From NCBI GenBank assembly GCA_035276085.1, contig DATELY010000219.1, positions 1-9,998 of the forward strand: 9,998 bases of DNA, in the 5' to 3' direction. Shown here piece after piece: positions 1 through 6,292 of this stretch. The translations under genes and the position numbers were made by a program. The stretch's first letter is position 1. Each line of letters starts with the position of its first letter. This stretch comes from DATELY01 sp035276085 (GTDB lineage: Bacteria; Pseudomonadota; Gammaproteobacteria; Steroidobacterales; Steroidobacteraceae). The notes beneath the pieces were generated by a model, which had not been told where the DNA came from, made no database searches, and saw only the letters and a list, made by a program, of their open reading frames with translations.

Positions 1-1004
1 CCGAGTGTCTCCATGGCGCTACGCAGGCTCTTTCGCCCGCTCTCATCGTTCACGAGCCTGACGACATCGCGCTCGATTGCGGCAGCATCCAGCGCGGAGG
101 GCATGACCAAACCCAGTGCTGCGCACTTCTGAATTCGCTCGCTCTGATCTCCTGCCACCGGAACGGCAACCGCCGCAACGCGGTTCGCGATCGTCTGCAA
201 CAACAGACTCCCGCCGTTCACCACGGCCACGTGGGCTGCAGTCATCAGATCCATCAACTCGCCATTGCTCAGCGCGGCAACGGTACGCACGCCATCGGGG
301 GGCGTGCCCGGCTGCGGCGCATTCGAACCCATGATGGCGATACACGTGAGCCCGGTCGCGGCACGAATGCGGGATGCCGCGGCAAGCAGTGTGGCGGAAG
401 CGTCACTCACGCGGGCATAACTGCCACCGCTGCCGATGCAAAGGACAGCGAACCGATCGCGCTCCAATCCCAGTGTGCTCAACAAACGCTGCTGACGGTC
501 GGCTTGCGGCGCTTCGAACAGTGTCTCCAGGAAAACGGGCTCCACGTGCCCGACCAGCGCCATCTTCAACCGCTCCCAGCGCGTGAGATCGCCGCCGAGG
601 AAACGCGGCTGAGCGATCCAATGCTGATCGAAGTACCGCATGCGTCGCAGACGAAAGCCCTTCCACCGCGTCTTGAATCGCGAGCTGACATAGACGACGC
701 GGGCGCCGACGGCACGCGCCTGTCGATATTGCGCAACCCGGCCGGAGCTGTCGAACACGACGACGTGGGGTCGCTCACGCGCGAGCGCTGCGTTGACCGC
801 TGCGCTGTTGTAAGTCGGCGAGCCCTGAATGACCGTACTGGGAAACTCGAGCTGATGGGCGTAGCGAGCTTCTGCATTCACGATGAAGTGAAGGGTCGCT
901 TCGGGAAGCCGTTCGCGGAGCGCACGGGCGATGATGAGCGACCGCATGAATTCACCGGCGCCACCCGCACCCGATACCGGAACGAACAGGATGCGAGGCG
1001 TCAT
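1..1004 (-). CDS. GT28/MurG-like glycosyltransferase, C-terminus cut by window edge
   Basis: The minus-strand frame is open from an ATG at 1004 to the left edge, giving 334 residues without a stop. It begins MTPRILFVPVSGAGGAGEF, a beta strand followed by a glycine-rich loop (residues about 12-18) typical of the N-terminal Rossmann half of GT-B transferases. The C-terminal half has an NGGS motif at 263-266 and VAGDQ at 283-287. This matches the donor-binding GGS...GDQ pattern of MurG and GT28 enzymes. By family it should be a cytoplasmic, membrane-associated transferase moving a sugar from a nucleotide donor to a glycan or lipid acceptor; the sugar cannot be read from sequence. The ATG overlaps the stop of the upstream GT4 gene as ATGA, so the two are probably one transcript with coupled translation. 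I see no strong ribosome binding site of its own. Only a few C-terminal residues are likely missing. It lacks overall similarity to true MurG that I can recognise, so a glycan-cluster role is more likely than peptidoglycan synthesis. Confidence 0.8.
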   Translation of the reverse strand, partial: MTPRILFVPVSGAGGAGEFMRSLIIARALRERLPEATLHFIVNAEARYAHQLEFPSTVIQGSPTYNSAAVNAALARERPHVVVFDSSGRVAQYRQARAVGARVVYVSSRFKTRWKGFRLRRMRYFDQHWIAQPRFLGGDLTRWERLKMALVGHVEPVFLETLFEAPQADRQQRLLSTLGLERDRFAVLCIGSGGSYARVSDASATLLAAASRIRAATGLTCIAIMGSNAPQPGTPPDGVRTVAALSNGELMDLMTAAHVAVVNGGSLLLQTIANRVAAVAVPVAGDQSERIQKCAALGLVMPSALDAAAIERDVVRLVNDESGRKSLRSAMETL

Positions 1005-2035
1005 CGAGCGTGTGCGGCACGCTGCCTGCGGTGAGCGATGACGGCCACATAGCGCTCCAACAGCACGCGTGCCGTCGTATCGAGATGATGTGCCGACAAG
1101 TCCACCTCGCGATGCGGCGTACGCGCTTCATAATGTTGCCGCAGCAACCCCGCCAACGCAGCCGCATCTTCGATGGGAAACAGATCGCCCGGGTACACCT
1201 CGAGCAGCTCACGACAACCGTCAGCGGTCGAGGCCACGACTGGCACACCGGCATCCAACGCTTCGAGAATCACTCGCGGCAGCGGTTCCCGGCGCGAAGG
1301 ACAGACGAACAGATCGAACGCCTGGTAGTAGTCCTTCACGTTGCTGCGGAACCCCGGCAGGTCGACCGCGCCTTGCGCCAGAGTCTCCAATCGCCTCCGC
1401 TCGCGGCCTTCGCCGAGAATCACGCAGCGAGCCTGCGGCAGGCGCGCCTGCTGAAATGCTTTGATCAGAACGTCCCAACCCTTGCTGTGGGCGAGGCGAC
1501 CCACGCCGCCGATCAGATACTCCTCCGGTGCTGCTCCCAACTCAGCCCGTAGACGCTGCACCGCCTCGCTCCCGAGGCGTGGATGAGGCACCAGCGAGTT
1601 GTCTGCCTTGAACACCAGGCCCTGGTACGTCGCCGGTATCTCTCGCATCTGCCAACGCGCGTTGCAGATGAGCGCATCCAGTTTCAAGTAGTGACGACCG
1701 TTCACGGAGAGATGGAGCGTCGCGACCGTCGCCGCGTCCGGCTCGATGCGCGCAATCAGACGGCTCGCGCGGCGCAGATGCGTATGGATGATGTCCGGCC
1801 GAAACGATTCGATGGCCTGGCGCAACTGGCGCTGAGTCCAGAGGCGATCGTTGATCTCGTGCACTTGTACCGCGGCGGCCAGATGATCGCGAATGCTCTG
1901 CCCGTGACTGCGATGCGAGCGTCGCACCACCAACATCACGTCATGCCCAAGGGACACCTGCGCATTGCACGACTCGGCCGTCGAACGCTCCGAGCCCGCG
2001 AATCCGCGCGACAGGATCACGTGCATGATCTTCAA
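1001..2035 (-). CDS. GT4 family glycosyltransferase, copy A of a paralogous pair
   Basis: A 344-residue GT-B retaining glycosyltransferase (GT4), probably acting at the inner face of the cytoplasmic membrane on an LPS-core or exopolysaccharide acceptor. Visible motifs are GSERS near residues 14-18 (the GGAE-type loop), HTHLRRAS around 84-91, GGVGRL at 176-181 with SKGWD just after (phosphate-binding Arg and Lys), and an E-X7-E motif with glutamates at 250 and 258. The usual EGFG of that motif reads EPLP here. The start is placed at a TTG (2033-2035), which gives MKIMHVILSRG and aligns with MRILHVILTKG of copy B at 4411-5445. A GGAG lies 9 nt upstream. An ATG three codons later (2026) is possible; the frame is also open upstream to an ATG at 2179, but that extension does not align with the paralogue. 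The stop overlaps the next gene's start (ATGA). The product is about two thirds identical to copy B across the donor-binding half. Confidence 0.88.
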   Translation of the reverse strand: MKIMHVILSRGFAGSERSTAESCNAQVSLGHDVMLVVRRSHRSHGQSIRDHLAAAVQVHEINDRLWTQRQLRQAIESFRPDIIHTHLRRASRLIARIEPDAATVATLHLSVNGRHYLKLDALICNARWQMREIPATYQGLVFKADNSLVPHPRLGSEAVQRLRAELGAAPEEYLIGGVGRLAHSKGWDVLIKAFQQARLPQARCVILGEGRERRRLETLAQGAVDLPGFRSNVKDYYQAFDLFVCPSRREPLPRVILEALDAGVPVVASTADGCRELLEVYPGDLFPIEDAAALAGLLRQHYEARTPHREVDLSAHHLDTTARVLLERYVAVIAHRRQRAAHAR

Positions 2036-2044
2036 AGGCGCCCG

Positions 2045-2048
2045 CTCC
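2045..2048 (-). promoter_or_regulatory. Ribosome binding site supporting a TTG start
   Basis: GGAG on the minus strand, 9 nt before the TTG at 2035-2033. It would lie about 18 nt from the alternative ATG at 2026, so it favours the TTG. This is a four-base match only and GC-rich sequence gives such matches by chance. Confidence 0.4.
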
Positions 2049-2076
2049 AACGCGGCTCTCGTGTCTTCATGGCCGC

Positions 2077-2082
2077 ATGATA
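2077..2082 (-). promoter_or_regulatory. Possible -10 element for the minus-strand transferase operon
   Basis: TATCAT on the minus strand matches the sigma70 -10 consensus at five of six positions and lies in the divergent gap between the genes starting at 2035 and 2200. Transcription would start near 2070, giving a leader of about 35 nt. No good -35 is seen at 16-18 bp spacing; TTGCCA at 2114-2109 is 26 bp away, which is too far. This is a weak prediction from motif position only. Confidence 0.28.
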
Positions 2083-2107
2083 ACAGCGCAGTCCTGCCGC
2101 TTCGGAG

Positions 2108-2136
2108 CTGGCAAGCAGGGTCGATTCCGCTATCGT
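2108..2136 (+). promoter_or_regulatory. Possible sigma70 promoter for the plus-strand glycosyltransferase pair
   Basis: CTGGCA (2108-2113) and TATCGT (2131-2136) are separated by 17 bp and each matches the -35 or -10 consensus at four of six positions. Transcription would begin near 2143, about 57 nt before the GTG at 2200. The 164 bp divergent gap must hold promoters for both directions, which is the main support; the motif match alone is modest. Confidence 0.3.
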
Positions 2137-2199
2137 ACGCGGCGCCTTTGCCGTGCAAGACATCGACCGCTTCACTCACCCCACGCTCGCAGGTTCTAC

Positions 2200-3192
2200 G
2201 TGCAGGTTACGTTCGTGCTGATGAACGATGCGCCGCTCGCGCAGCTGGAACAGCTCGATCCGGATCGGGACTGGCGGCAGTTCGTGACCGGAGAGCGCGC
2301 GTGGATCTTGCAGACGTATCTGCGGCTGCGTTCGAGCGGAGCACCGGTGCAGCTCGCCACCGCGCTTCCTGACACCGGCATCGCAGTGTTCAGCTCGAAG
2401 CAGCGCCGGCTGTTGCGCAAGGTCAGGCCGCGCGCAGGCGTCGTGCTGGTCGGCATACGCGAAGACGTTGGCGAAGCGCTGATCGCCGACTATGAAGTGG
2501 TCCAGAATCCCTCTCAGGCCGATGGCCAACGCCGCTTCCTGCTCCCCTTCTGGCCCCAGCCTGGCTTGATTCCGCGTGACGCAACCCGGGGCACGCGCGT
2601 CGAGAATATTGCGTACAAGGGTTTCGAGAACAATCTGCATCCCGGGCTGCGCGGTTCTGCGTGGCGCGACAGCCTGCAGGCGCAGCACTTCGGCTGGTTC
2701 ACCGATGCGGTGTCTTACACGCGCGACGCAAGCCAGTTCGCGGGACTCGCATGGAATGATTTCTCCACGATCGATGTCATCCTCGCCGTGCGCCCGCCGG
2801 ATGCGCACTTGCACCCGCACAAGCCGGCCACGAAACTTTACAACGCCTGGCTTGCAGGGGTGCCTGCCGTGCTGGGACCGGAAGTTGCCTACCGTCAGCT
2901 GCGACGCACGGAGCTCGACTACATCGAAGCGAACACGGCTGACGATGCAAGTCGGGCCATTCTACGGCTACGCTCGGAGCCTGCGCTGTATCGAGCCATG
3001 GTCGACAATGGCCACCATCGAGCGGCCGAGTTCTCGCATGAGCGTTTGCGCCAGCAATGGTCGACACTGCTGTTCGACACGCTGCCTGCAATAGCCGCAA
3101 CGGATCGACGTTCGCGCTTCTGGCAAGGCCGTTCCTTGTGGCGGAAGGAGCTTGCGCGTCGTGCTGCGCGCGCGCTCCGCTTGTGGCAGTGA
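2200..3192 (+). CDS. GT-B-like glycosyltransferase of a poorly characterised family
   Basis: With a GTG start at 2200 the product is 330 residues and begins VQVTFVLMNDAPL, a typical first beta strand. The open frame reaches back to 2077, but that part translates to an Arg-rich stretch typical of non-coding sequence and was left out; an ATG at 2221 is the other candidate start. Near residue 118 is WPQPGLIPRD, and from residue 208 KPATKLYNAWLAGVPAVLG, a pattern like the donor-binding C-terminal helix-loop of GT-B enzymes, where the enzyme selects the nucleotide sugar. A RSEPALYRAMVDNGHHRA segment near 260-277 resembles the closing helix of GT1/GT4 proteins. I see no canonical E-X7-E and no signal peptide or membrane span. 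The C-terminus is basic (RRAARALRLWQ), which could favour membrane association. It ends 10 bp before the next transferase, whose ribosome binding site overlaps this gene's TGA. A transferase role is inferred; substrate unknown. Confidence 0.72.
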   Translation: MQVTFVLMNDAPLAQLEQLDPDRDWRQFVTGERAWILQTYLRLRSSGAPVQLATALPDTGIAVFSSKQRRLLRKVRPRAGVVLVGIREDVGEALIADYEVVQNPSQADGQRRFLLPFWPQPGLIPRDATRGTRVENIAYKGFENNLHPGLRGSAWRDSLQAQHFGWFTDAVSYTRDASQFAGLAWNDFSTIDVILAVRPPDAHLHPHKPATKLYNAWLAGVPAVLGPEVAYRQLRRTELDYIEANTADDASRAILRLRSEPALYRAMVDNGHHRAAEFSHERLRQQWSTLLFDTLPAIAATDRRSRFWQGRSLWRKELARRAARALRLWQ

Positions 3193-3196
3193 GGAG
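3191..3196 (+). promoter_or_regulatory. Strong ribosome binding site overlapping upstream stop codon
   Basis: GAGGAG lies 6 nt before the GTG at 3203 and shares its first two bases with the TGA (3190-3192) of the preceding gene. This decides the start of the downstream gene in favour of the GTG over the in-frame ATG at 3152, and suggests translational coupling of the pair. Confidence 0.75.
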
Positions 3197-3202
3197 AACG
3201 AC

Positions 3203-4348
3203 GTGACGCCTCGCGTGCTCATCTTCCGCAGTCGCCTGCTCCCGGCGTCCGAGACGTTCATTCAGGCGCAAGCCGCGGCGCTCACCCGATATGAGCCCCA
3301 CTTTCTCGGACGCAAACGTGTACGCGGTCTTGCGTTGCCGGCGGAACGGCAATGCGTGATCAATGAAAGCCGCTTGCTGGGTCGTGTGTACGATCGCATG
3401 TTCACATCGAATGGCTATTTGCCAGCGCGAGTACGGCGTGAGCTGAACGGCATTCGACCTGCTCTCGTGCATGCCCACTTTGCAGTCGATGGGTGTCTGG
3501 CACTGCCTGTCGCGCGCGCGCTCGGTGTACCTCTGATCGTCACCATGCACGGCTATGACGTGACCACGAGCGATGCAGTCTTCAAGCGCAGATCCGATCG
3601 CGCGCTGCGTCAGTTTCCTGAGCGCCGCGCGACGCTGTTTCGCGAGGCCGCGCAGTTCATCGCCATTTCCAATTTCATCCGCGCCTCGGCCGAACGCCTG
3701 GGATGTCCGTCCGAGCGCACGCGCGTGCTCTACATCGGCATCGATGAGCAACGTTTCATCCCGGCGACTCGGGAACGCACACGACCGCTCGTGTTGTTCG
3801 TGGGGCGGCTCGTTGCAAAGAAGGGTGGCGAGCACTTGTTGAACGCGATGGCGCTCGTGCAGCAGCAACTTCCCACTGCCGAGGTCGTGCTCATCGGCGA
3901 TGGACCCTTGCGCCAGACGCTTGAAGCGCAAGCACGAGGTTTGCGCAACGTCACGTTCCTGGGAGCGCAACCTCCCAGCATCGTGCGCGAGCATCTGCAA
4001 CGTGCAGGCGTGTTTTGCGTACCGAGCATTGCCGCGCCGAACGGCGACAACGAAGGACTCGGCATGGTGTTCCTGGAAGCACAAGCGAGCGCCGTGCCCG
4101 TCGTGAGCTTCGCTAGCGGCGGCGTGAGTGAAGCCGTCGAACACGGCGTCACCGGTTTTCTTGCAGCGCCTGGAGATGACGCCGCCCTTGCCTCGCATAT
4201 CACTCGCTTGCTGCAGGACCCTGAGCTGCGGCAACAGATGGGACGAGCCGGACGCGCGCGCGTAGAACACCAGTTTTCACTCCGGCGACAGACGGCGTTA
4301 CTCGAAGACTTGTATGACGAGATGGTCGCAATCCAGAGAACACGTTAG
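3203..4348 (+). CDS. GT4 glycosyltransferase, AmsK/WcaL-like (exopolysaccharide type)
   Basis: A 381-residue GT4 retaining transferase starting at GTG 3203 behind a GAGGAG site. The N-terminal pattern RSRLLPASETFIQAQAAAL, the HAHFAVDG motif near residue 90 and HGYDVT at 116-121 are characteristic of the AmsK/WcaL/CpsK group that adds sugars to undecaprenyl-linked exopolysaccharide repeat units. The C-terminal donor domain shows VGRLVAKKGG at 200-209 (Arg and Lys for diphosphate binding), GDGPLR near 233, and E-X7-E with glutamates at 284 and 292 (EGLGMVFLE). Length is normal for the family and all key residues are present, so it looks active. It follows the gene at 2200-3192 by 10 bp and is probably co-transcribed. 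An in-frame ATG at 3152 would overlap the upstream gene by about 40 bp and lacks a ribosome site. The exact sugar and acceptor cannot be read from sequence. Confidence 0.9.
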   Translation: MTPRVLIFRSRLLPASETFIQAQAAALTRYEPHFLGRKRVRGLALPAERQCVINESRLLGRVYDRMFTSNGYLPARVRRELNGIRPALVHAHFAVDGCLALPVARALGVPLIVTMHGYDVTTSDAVFKRRSDRALRQFPERRATLFREAAQFIAISNFIRASAERLGCPSERTRVLYIGIDEQRFIPATRERTRPLVLFVGRLVAKKGGEHLLNAMALVQQQLPTAEVVLIGDGPLRQTLEAQARGLRNVTFLGAQPPSIVREHLQRAGVFCVPSIAAPNGDNEGLGMVFLEAQASAVPVVSFASGGVSEAVEHGVTGFLAAPGDDAALASHITRLLQDPELRQQMGRAGRARVEHQFSLRRQTALLEDLYDEMVAIQRTR

Positions 4349-4410
4349 ACCGTCCCTCCTGGAGCCACAACAGGCACTCGAGTGACTAAGCGTGCCACCT
4401 CAGCCAAGGG
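4349..4410. other. Short convergent gap between two glycosyltransferase genes
   Basis: The 62 bp gap separates stop codons of genes on opposite strands. It contains a perfect 10-bp palindrome, CACTCGAGTG, at 4375-4384, and an imperfect GGCAC...GTGCC pair around 4373-4396. No T-run follows on either strand, so I do not call an intrinsic terminator. Confidence 0.5.
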
Positions 4411-5445
4411 TCAATCCCGAGCTGCCCGCCGCCGCTCCACCGCACTCGCGTACCCCTCCAGCAACACTCGACCCGAGTTCTCGATGCCATAACGACTCAA
4501 GTCCACGGTCACCCGCGGAGTTCGCTCCTCGTAGTGACGCCGCAGCAAGACGCTCAATGCATCCACATCCTCGATGGGAAACAGATCGCCGGGGTACTCC
4601 GCCAGGATCTCGCGACAGCCATCCGTCTCAGAGGCCACCACCGGCGACCCCGCATCCAAAGCCTCGATCAACACACGTCCGAATGCCTCACGCCGCGACG
4701 GACAGACGAGCAGATCGAAGAGTTGAAAGTAGTCCTTCGCGTTCGCGCGAAATCCCGGCAACAAGACACGAGAATCCGCGAGCGCCTCGAAGCGGGAGCG
4801 ATCGCGCCCATCACCGATGATCACGAGCCGTGCGTTGGGCAGATCCGCTTGCCGGAACGCTCGTATCAAGGTGTCCCAACCCTTACGCAGGATGAGGCTG
4901 CCGACGCCGCCAATCACATAGTCGTCTGGACGCAGGCCGAGTCCCGCCCGCAGAGAGCGCAGTTGATCGGCATCCAGCCGTCGATGCGGAATGTATGAGT
5001 TCGGCCAGTCGATGACGGCCCCGGGATAGCTCGCCGGAATCAGCCGTCGCTGCCAACGTGCGATGGTCACGATCCCATCGAACTGCAGGTGATAGGGCTC
5101 CAGCTCATCCAGATGCAACGTCGCAACTGTCGCTGCCGCTGTGCGGATCTGCGCGACGAGCCGCTCGGCGTCATTCAAGTGCGCGTGGATCACGTCGGGC
5201 GCGAAACGCCGGATGTGATGCTCGAGCACGGAGCGCGCCAGCCAGCGCCGCGGCATGCGCAGCACTGCTACGCGGGGATCCAGATTCGCGGCGAGGGATG
5301 CCACACCGCCCTTGCGATGCCGGCCCTGCCGGATGCGCATCAGACAAGCGGTGGGATGCAGCGCGACTTGATGGTTACACGATTCGGCTGTCGAGCGCTC
5401 GGCGCCGGTAAAGCCCTTGGTGAGGATCACATGAAGGATGCGCAT
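4411..5445 (-). CDS. GT4 family glycosyltransferase, copy B of a paralogous pair
   Basis: A 344-residue GT4 transferase, paralogous to the gene at 1001-2035. The start is the ATG at 5445 (MRILHVILTKGFTGAERS), which aligns with copy A; the in-frame ATG at 5490 would add 15 unmatched residues. Motifs: GAERS near residues 14-18, HAHLNDAE around 87-94, E-X7-E with glutamates at 253 and 261 (EAFGRVLIE). The loop that normally reads GRL reads GSL here (GGVGSL, 179-184), so the usual phosphate-binding Arg is replaced by Ser, while the following KGWD Lys is kept. Hand alignment from GGVG to RTP gives 90 identities over 132 gapless positions with copy A; the first 30 residues are also alike, but the middle of the N-terminal domain differs strongly. 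This suggests a shared donor and a different acceptor. It stands alone, convergent with 3203-4348, with a 210 bp upstream gap. I see no clear promoter or strong ribosome site. Confidence 0.88.
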   Translation of the reverse strand: MRILHVILTKGFTGAERSTAESCNHQVALHPTACLMRIRQGRHRKGGVASLAANLDPRVAVLRMPRRWLARSVLEHHIRRFAPDVIHAHLNDAERLVAQIRTAAATVATLHLDELEPYHLQFDGIVTIARWQRRLIPASYPGAVIDWPNSYIPHRRLDADQLRSLRAGLGLRPDDYVIGGVGSLILRKGWDTLIRAFRQADLPNARLVIIGDGRDRSRFEALADSRVLLPGFRANAKDYFQLFDLLVCPSRREAFGRVLIEALDAGSPVVASETDGCREILAEYPGDLFPIEDVDALSVLLRRHYEERTPRVTVDLSRYGIENSGRVLLEGYASAVERRRAARD

Positions 5446-5655
5446 GCCGCTCGCGAGCACTGTATTGATTCGAGCCGCGCTCACTTGCATCGCTCGTGAG
5501 AGGGCCAGCCTGTGTTCGAAGGGCCGCTACTCTAGCAGCATGTTGAAAAAGTCCCCCTCCTGCACTGTTGCAACGTCGCTGGCATGAATGCAGCGGTTAG
5601 CGGTTGGTCAGAGGCGCTACCTCTCTGGCCGTCGCCCGTGGCCCGCAGCCGCCTC
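5446..5655. other. 210 bp intergenic stretch, no gene recognised
   Basis: Between copy B and the small minus-strand gene. It holds a locally AT-rich patch at 5531-5551, reading GACTTTTTCAACATGCTGC on the minus strand, and an 8-bp palindrome GTTGCAAC at 5567-5574. Open frames here have no convincing start, ribosome site or protein character. The T-run might act in transcription termination of the 5656-6120 gene, but no stable hairpin precedes it. Confidence 0.5.
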
Positions 5656-6120
5656 TCATCCCTCTTGTCCCGCCCGCGGCGCTTGCTTGGACAGCGGATA
5701 CCGCGACGTCGTCGTGCGCTGATCCGGACGCAGGCGGCCGAGCATCTCCAATCGCGCTTCGATCCCCGCCACGCTGCGACCATGTTGCTTCGCCAGCTCG
5801 CCTGGCAATGCGCCCGCATCGAAGCGCTCCAACAGCTCGCGTTCCTCGTCGGCCGACCACGGCTTCCCGGCGTTGCCCTTGAGCGGAGCGGGTGACGGTG
5901 TGGATGTCGCGCTCTGTCGGGGCGACCCGTGCGCATCGGGCACGTCCTGAGTCGTCACCACGCCGCGGGCGGCAGCTTCGAGACAGCGGATGCCGAAGTA
6001 CAACGCCCGGACGATCTCGGCCTGTTGATAGGGGCTGTCCAGGGGAAAAGATTCGCCCGTCAGCGGGTGAACGCCATCGGCGAGCAGAGACAGTACCGTT
6101 TGAGCTCGTGCCGCATCCAT
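5656..6120 (-). CDS. Small putative DNA-binding protein with Myb/SANT-like C-terminal domain
   Basis: A 154-residue soluble protein. Its ATG (6120) has AAGGAG 8 nt upstream, so the longer frame from 6153 is not used. Residues 1-54 form a helical domain (AQTVLSLLADGVHPLTGE, then a helix around 32-52) of a type I associate with uncharacterised gammaproteobacterial proteins. Residues 58-83 are a Pro/Ser/Thr-rich linker. Residues 84-130 (NAGKPWSADEERELLERF through IEARLEMLGRL) look like a trihelical Myb/SANT or helix-turn-helix fold: W and acidic helix 1, then LAKQHGRSVAGIEARL as a recognition-type helix. The C-terminal tail is basic. DNA binding is inferred from this pattern; no target or partner is known to me. 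It is transcribed away from the CPBP/Wzi pair across a 172 bp gap, so it could regulate that region, but nothing in the sequence proves it. Confidence 0.78.
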   Translation of the reverse strand: MDAARAQTVLSLLADGVHPLTGESFPLDSPYQQAEIVRALYFGIRCLEAAARGVVTTQDVPDAHGSPRQSATSTPSPAPLKGNAGKPWSADEERELLERFDAGALPGELAKQHGRSVAGIEARLEMLGRLRPDQRTTTSRYPLSKQAPRAGQEG

Positions 6121-6292
6121 TGAGATGTCTCCTTGATGGCTCCTTGCAGGCAACGTGAATATCCACGACCTGCCAGTCGTTCGAGCCGCCGTATGCCGCT
6201 GTCTTTCTGCAGTTTCGCCGCACTCCGTGCGACAGCATGCCGATCCCGAACTGCTGCAGTATGCTGCCGCGCTTTATCCAAGCGCGGGTTAC
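6121..6292. other. Divergent intergenic region upstream of the CPBP gene
   Basis: 172 bp between divergent starts at 6120 and 6293, so promoters for both directions are expected. I could not pick a convincing -35/-10 pair on either strand. A small GCAG-TATG-CTGC inverted repeat is present near 6256-6268. An in-frame ATG at 6155 exists on the plus strand but the translated stretch is not conserved-looking. Confidence 0.4.
6129..6134 (-). promoter_or_regulatory. Ribosome binding site fixing the start at 6120
   Basis: AAGGAG on the minus strand, 8 nt before the ATG at 6120-6118. It is one of the best Shine-Dalgarno matches in the window and rules out the in-frame ATG at 6153 as the main start. 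Confidence 0.7.

Noticed and set aside
231..1034. 267-codon open frame on the plus strand
   Set aside because: Antisense to the GT28-like gene, which has clear motifs and is continuous to the window edge.
2777..4270. 497-codon open frame on the minus strand
   Set aside because: It lies antisense to two good glycosyltransferase genes and translates to an Arg/His/Ala/Cys-rich protein with no fold-like pattern, as expected for mirror frames in GC-rich DNA.
4373..4396. Inverted repeat GGCAC...GTGCC and the CACTCGAGTG palindrome as a bidirectional terminator
   Set aside because: The stem is short and imperfect and there is no T-run on either strand.
6155..6292. N-terminal extension of the CPBP protein from an ATG at 6155
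   Set aside because: The extension has no membrane span or conserved look, and a natural membrane-protein start follows at 6293.
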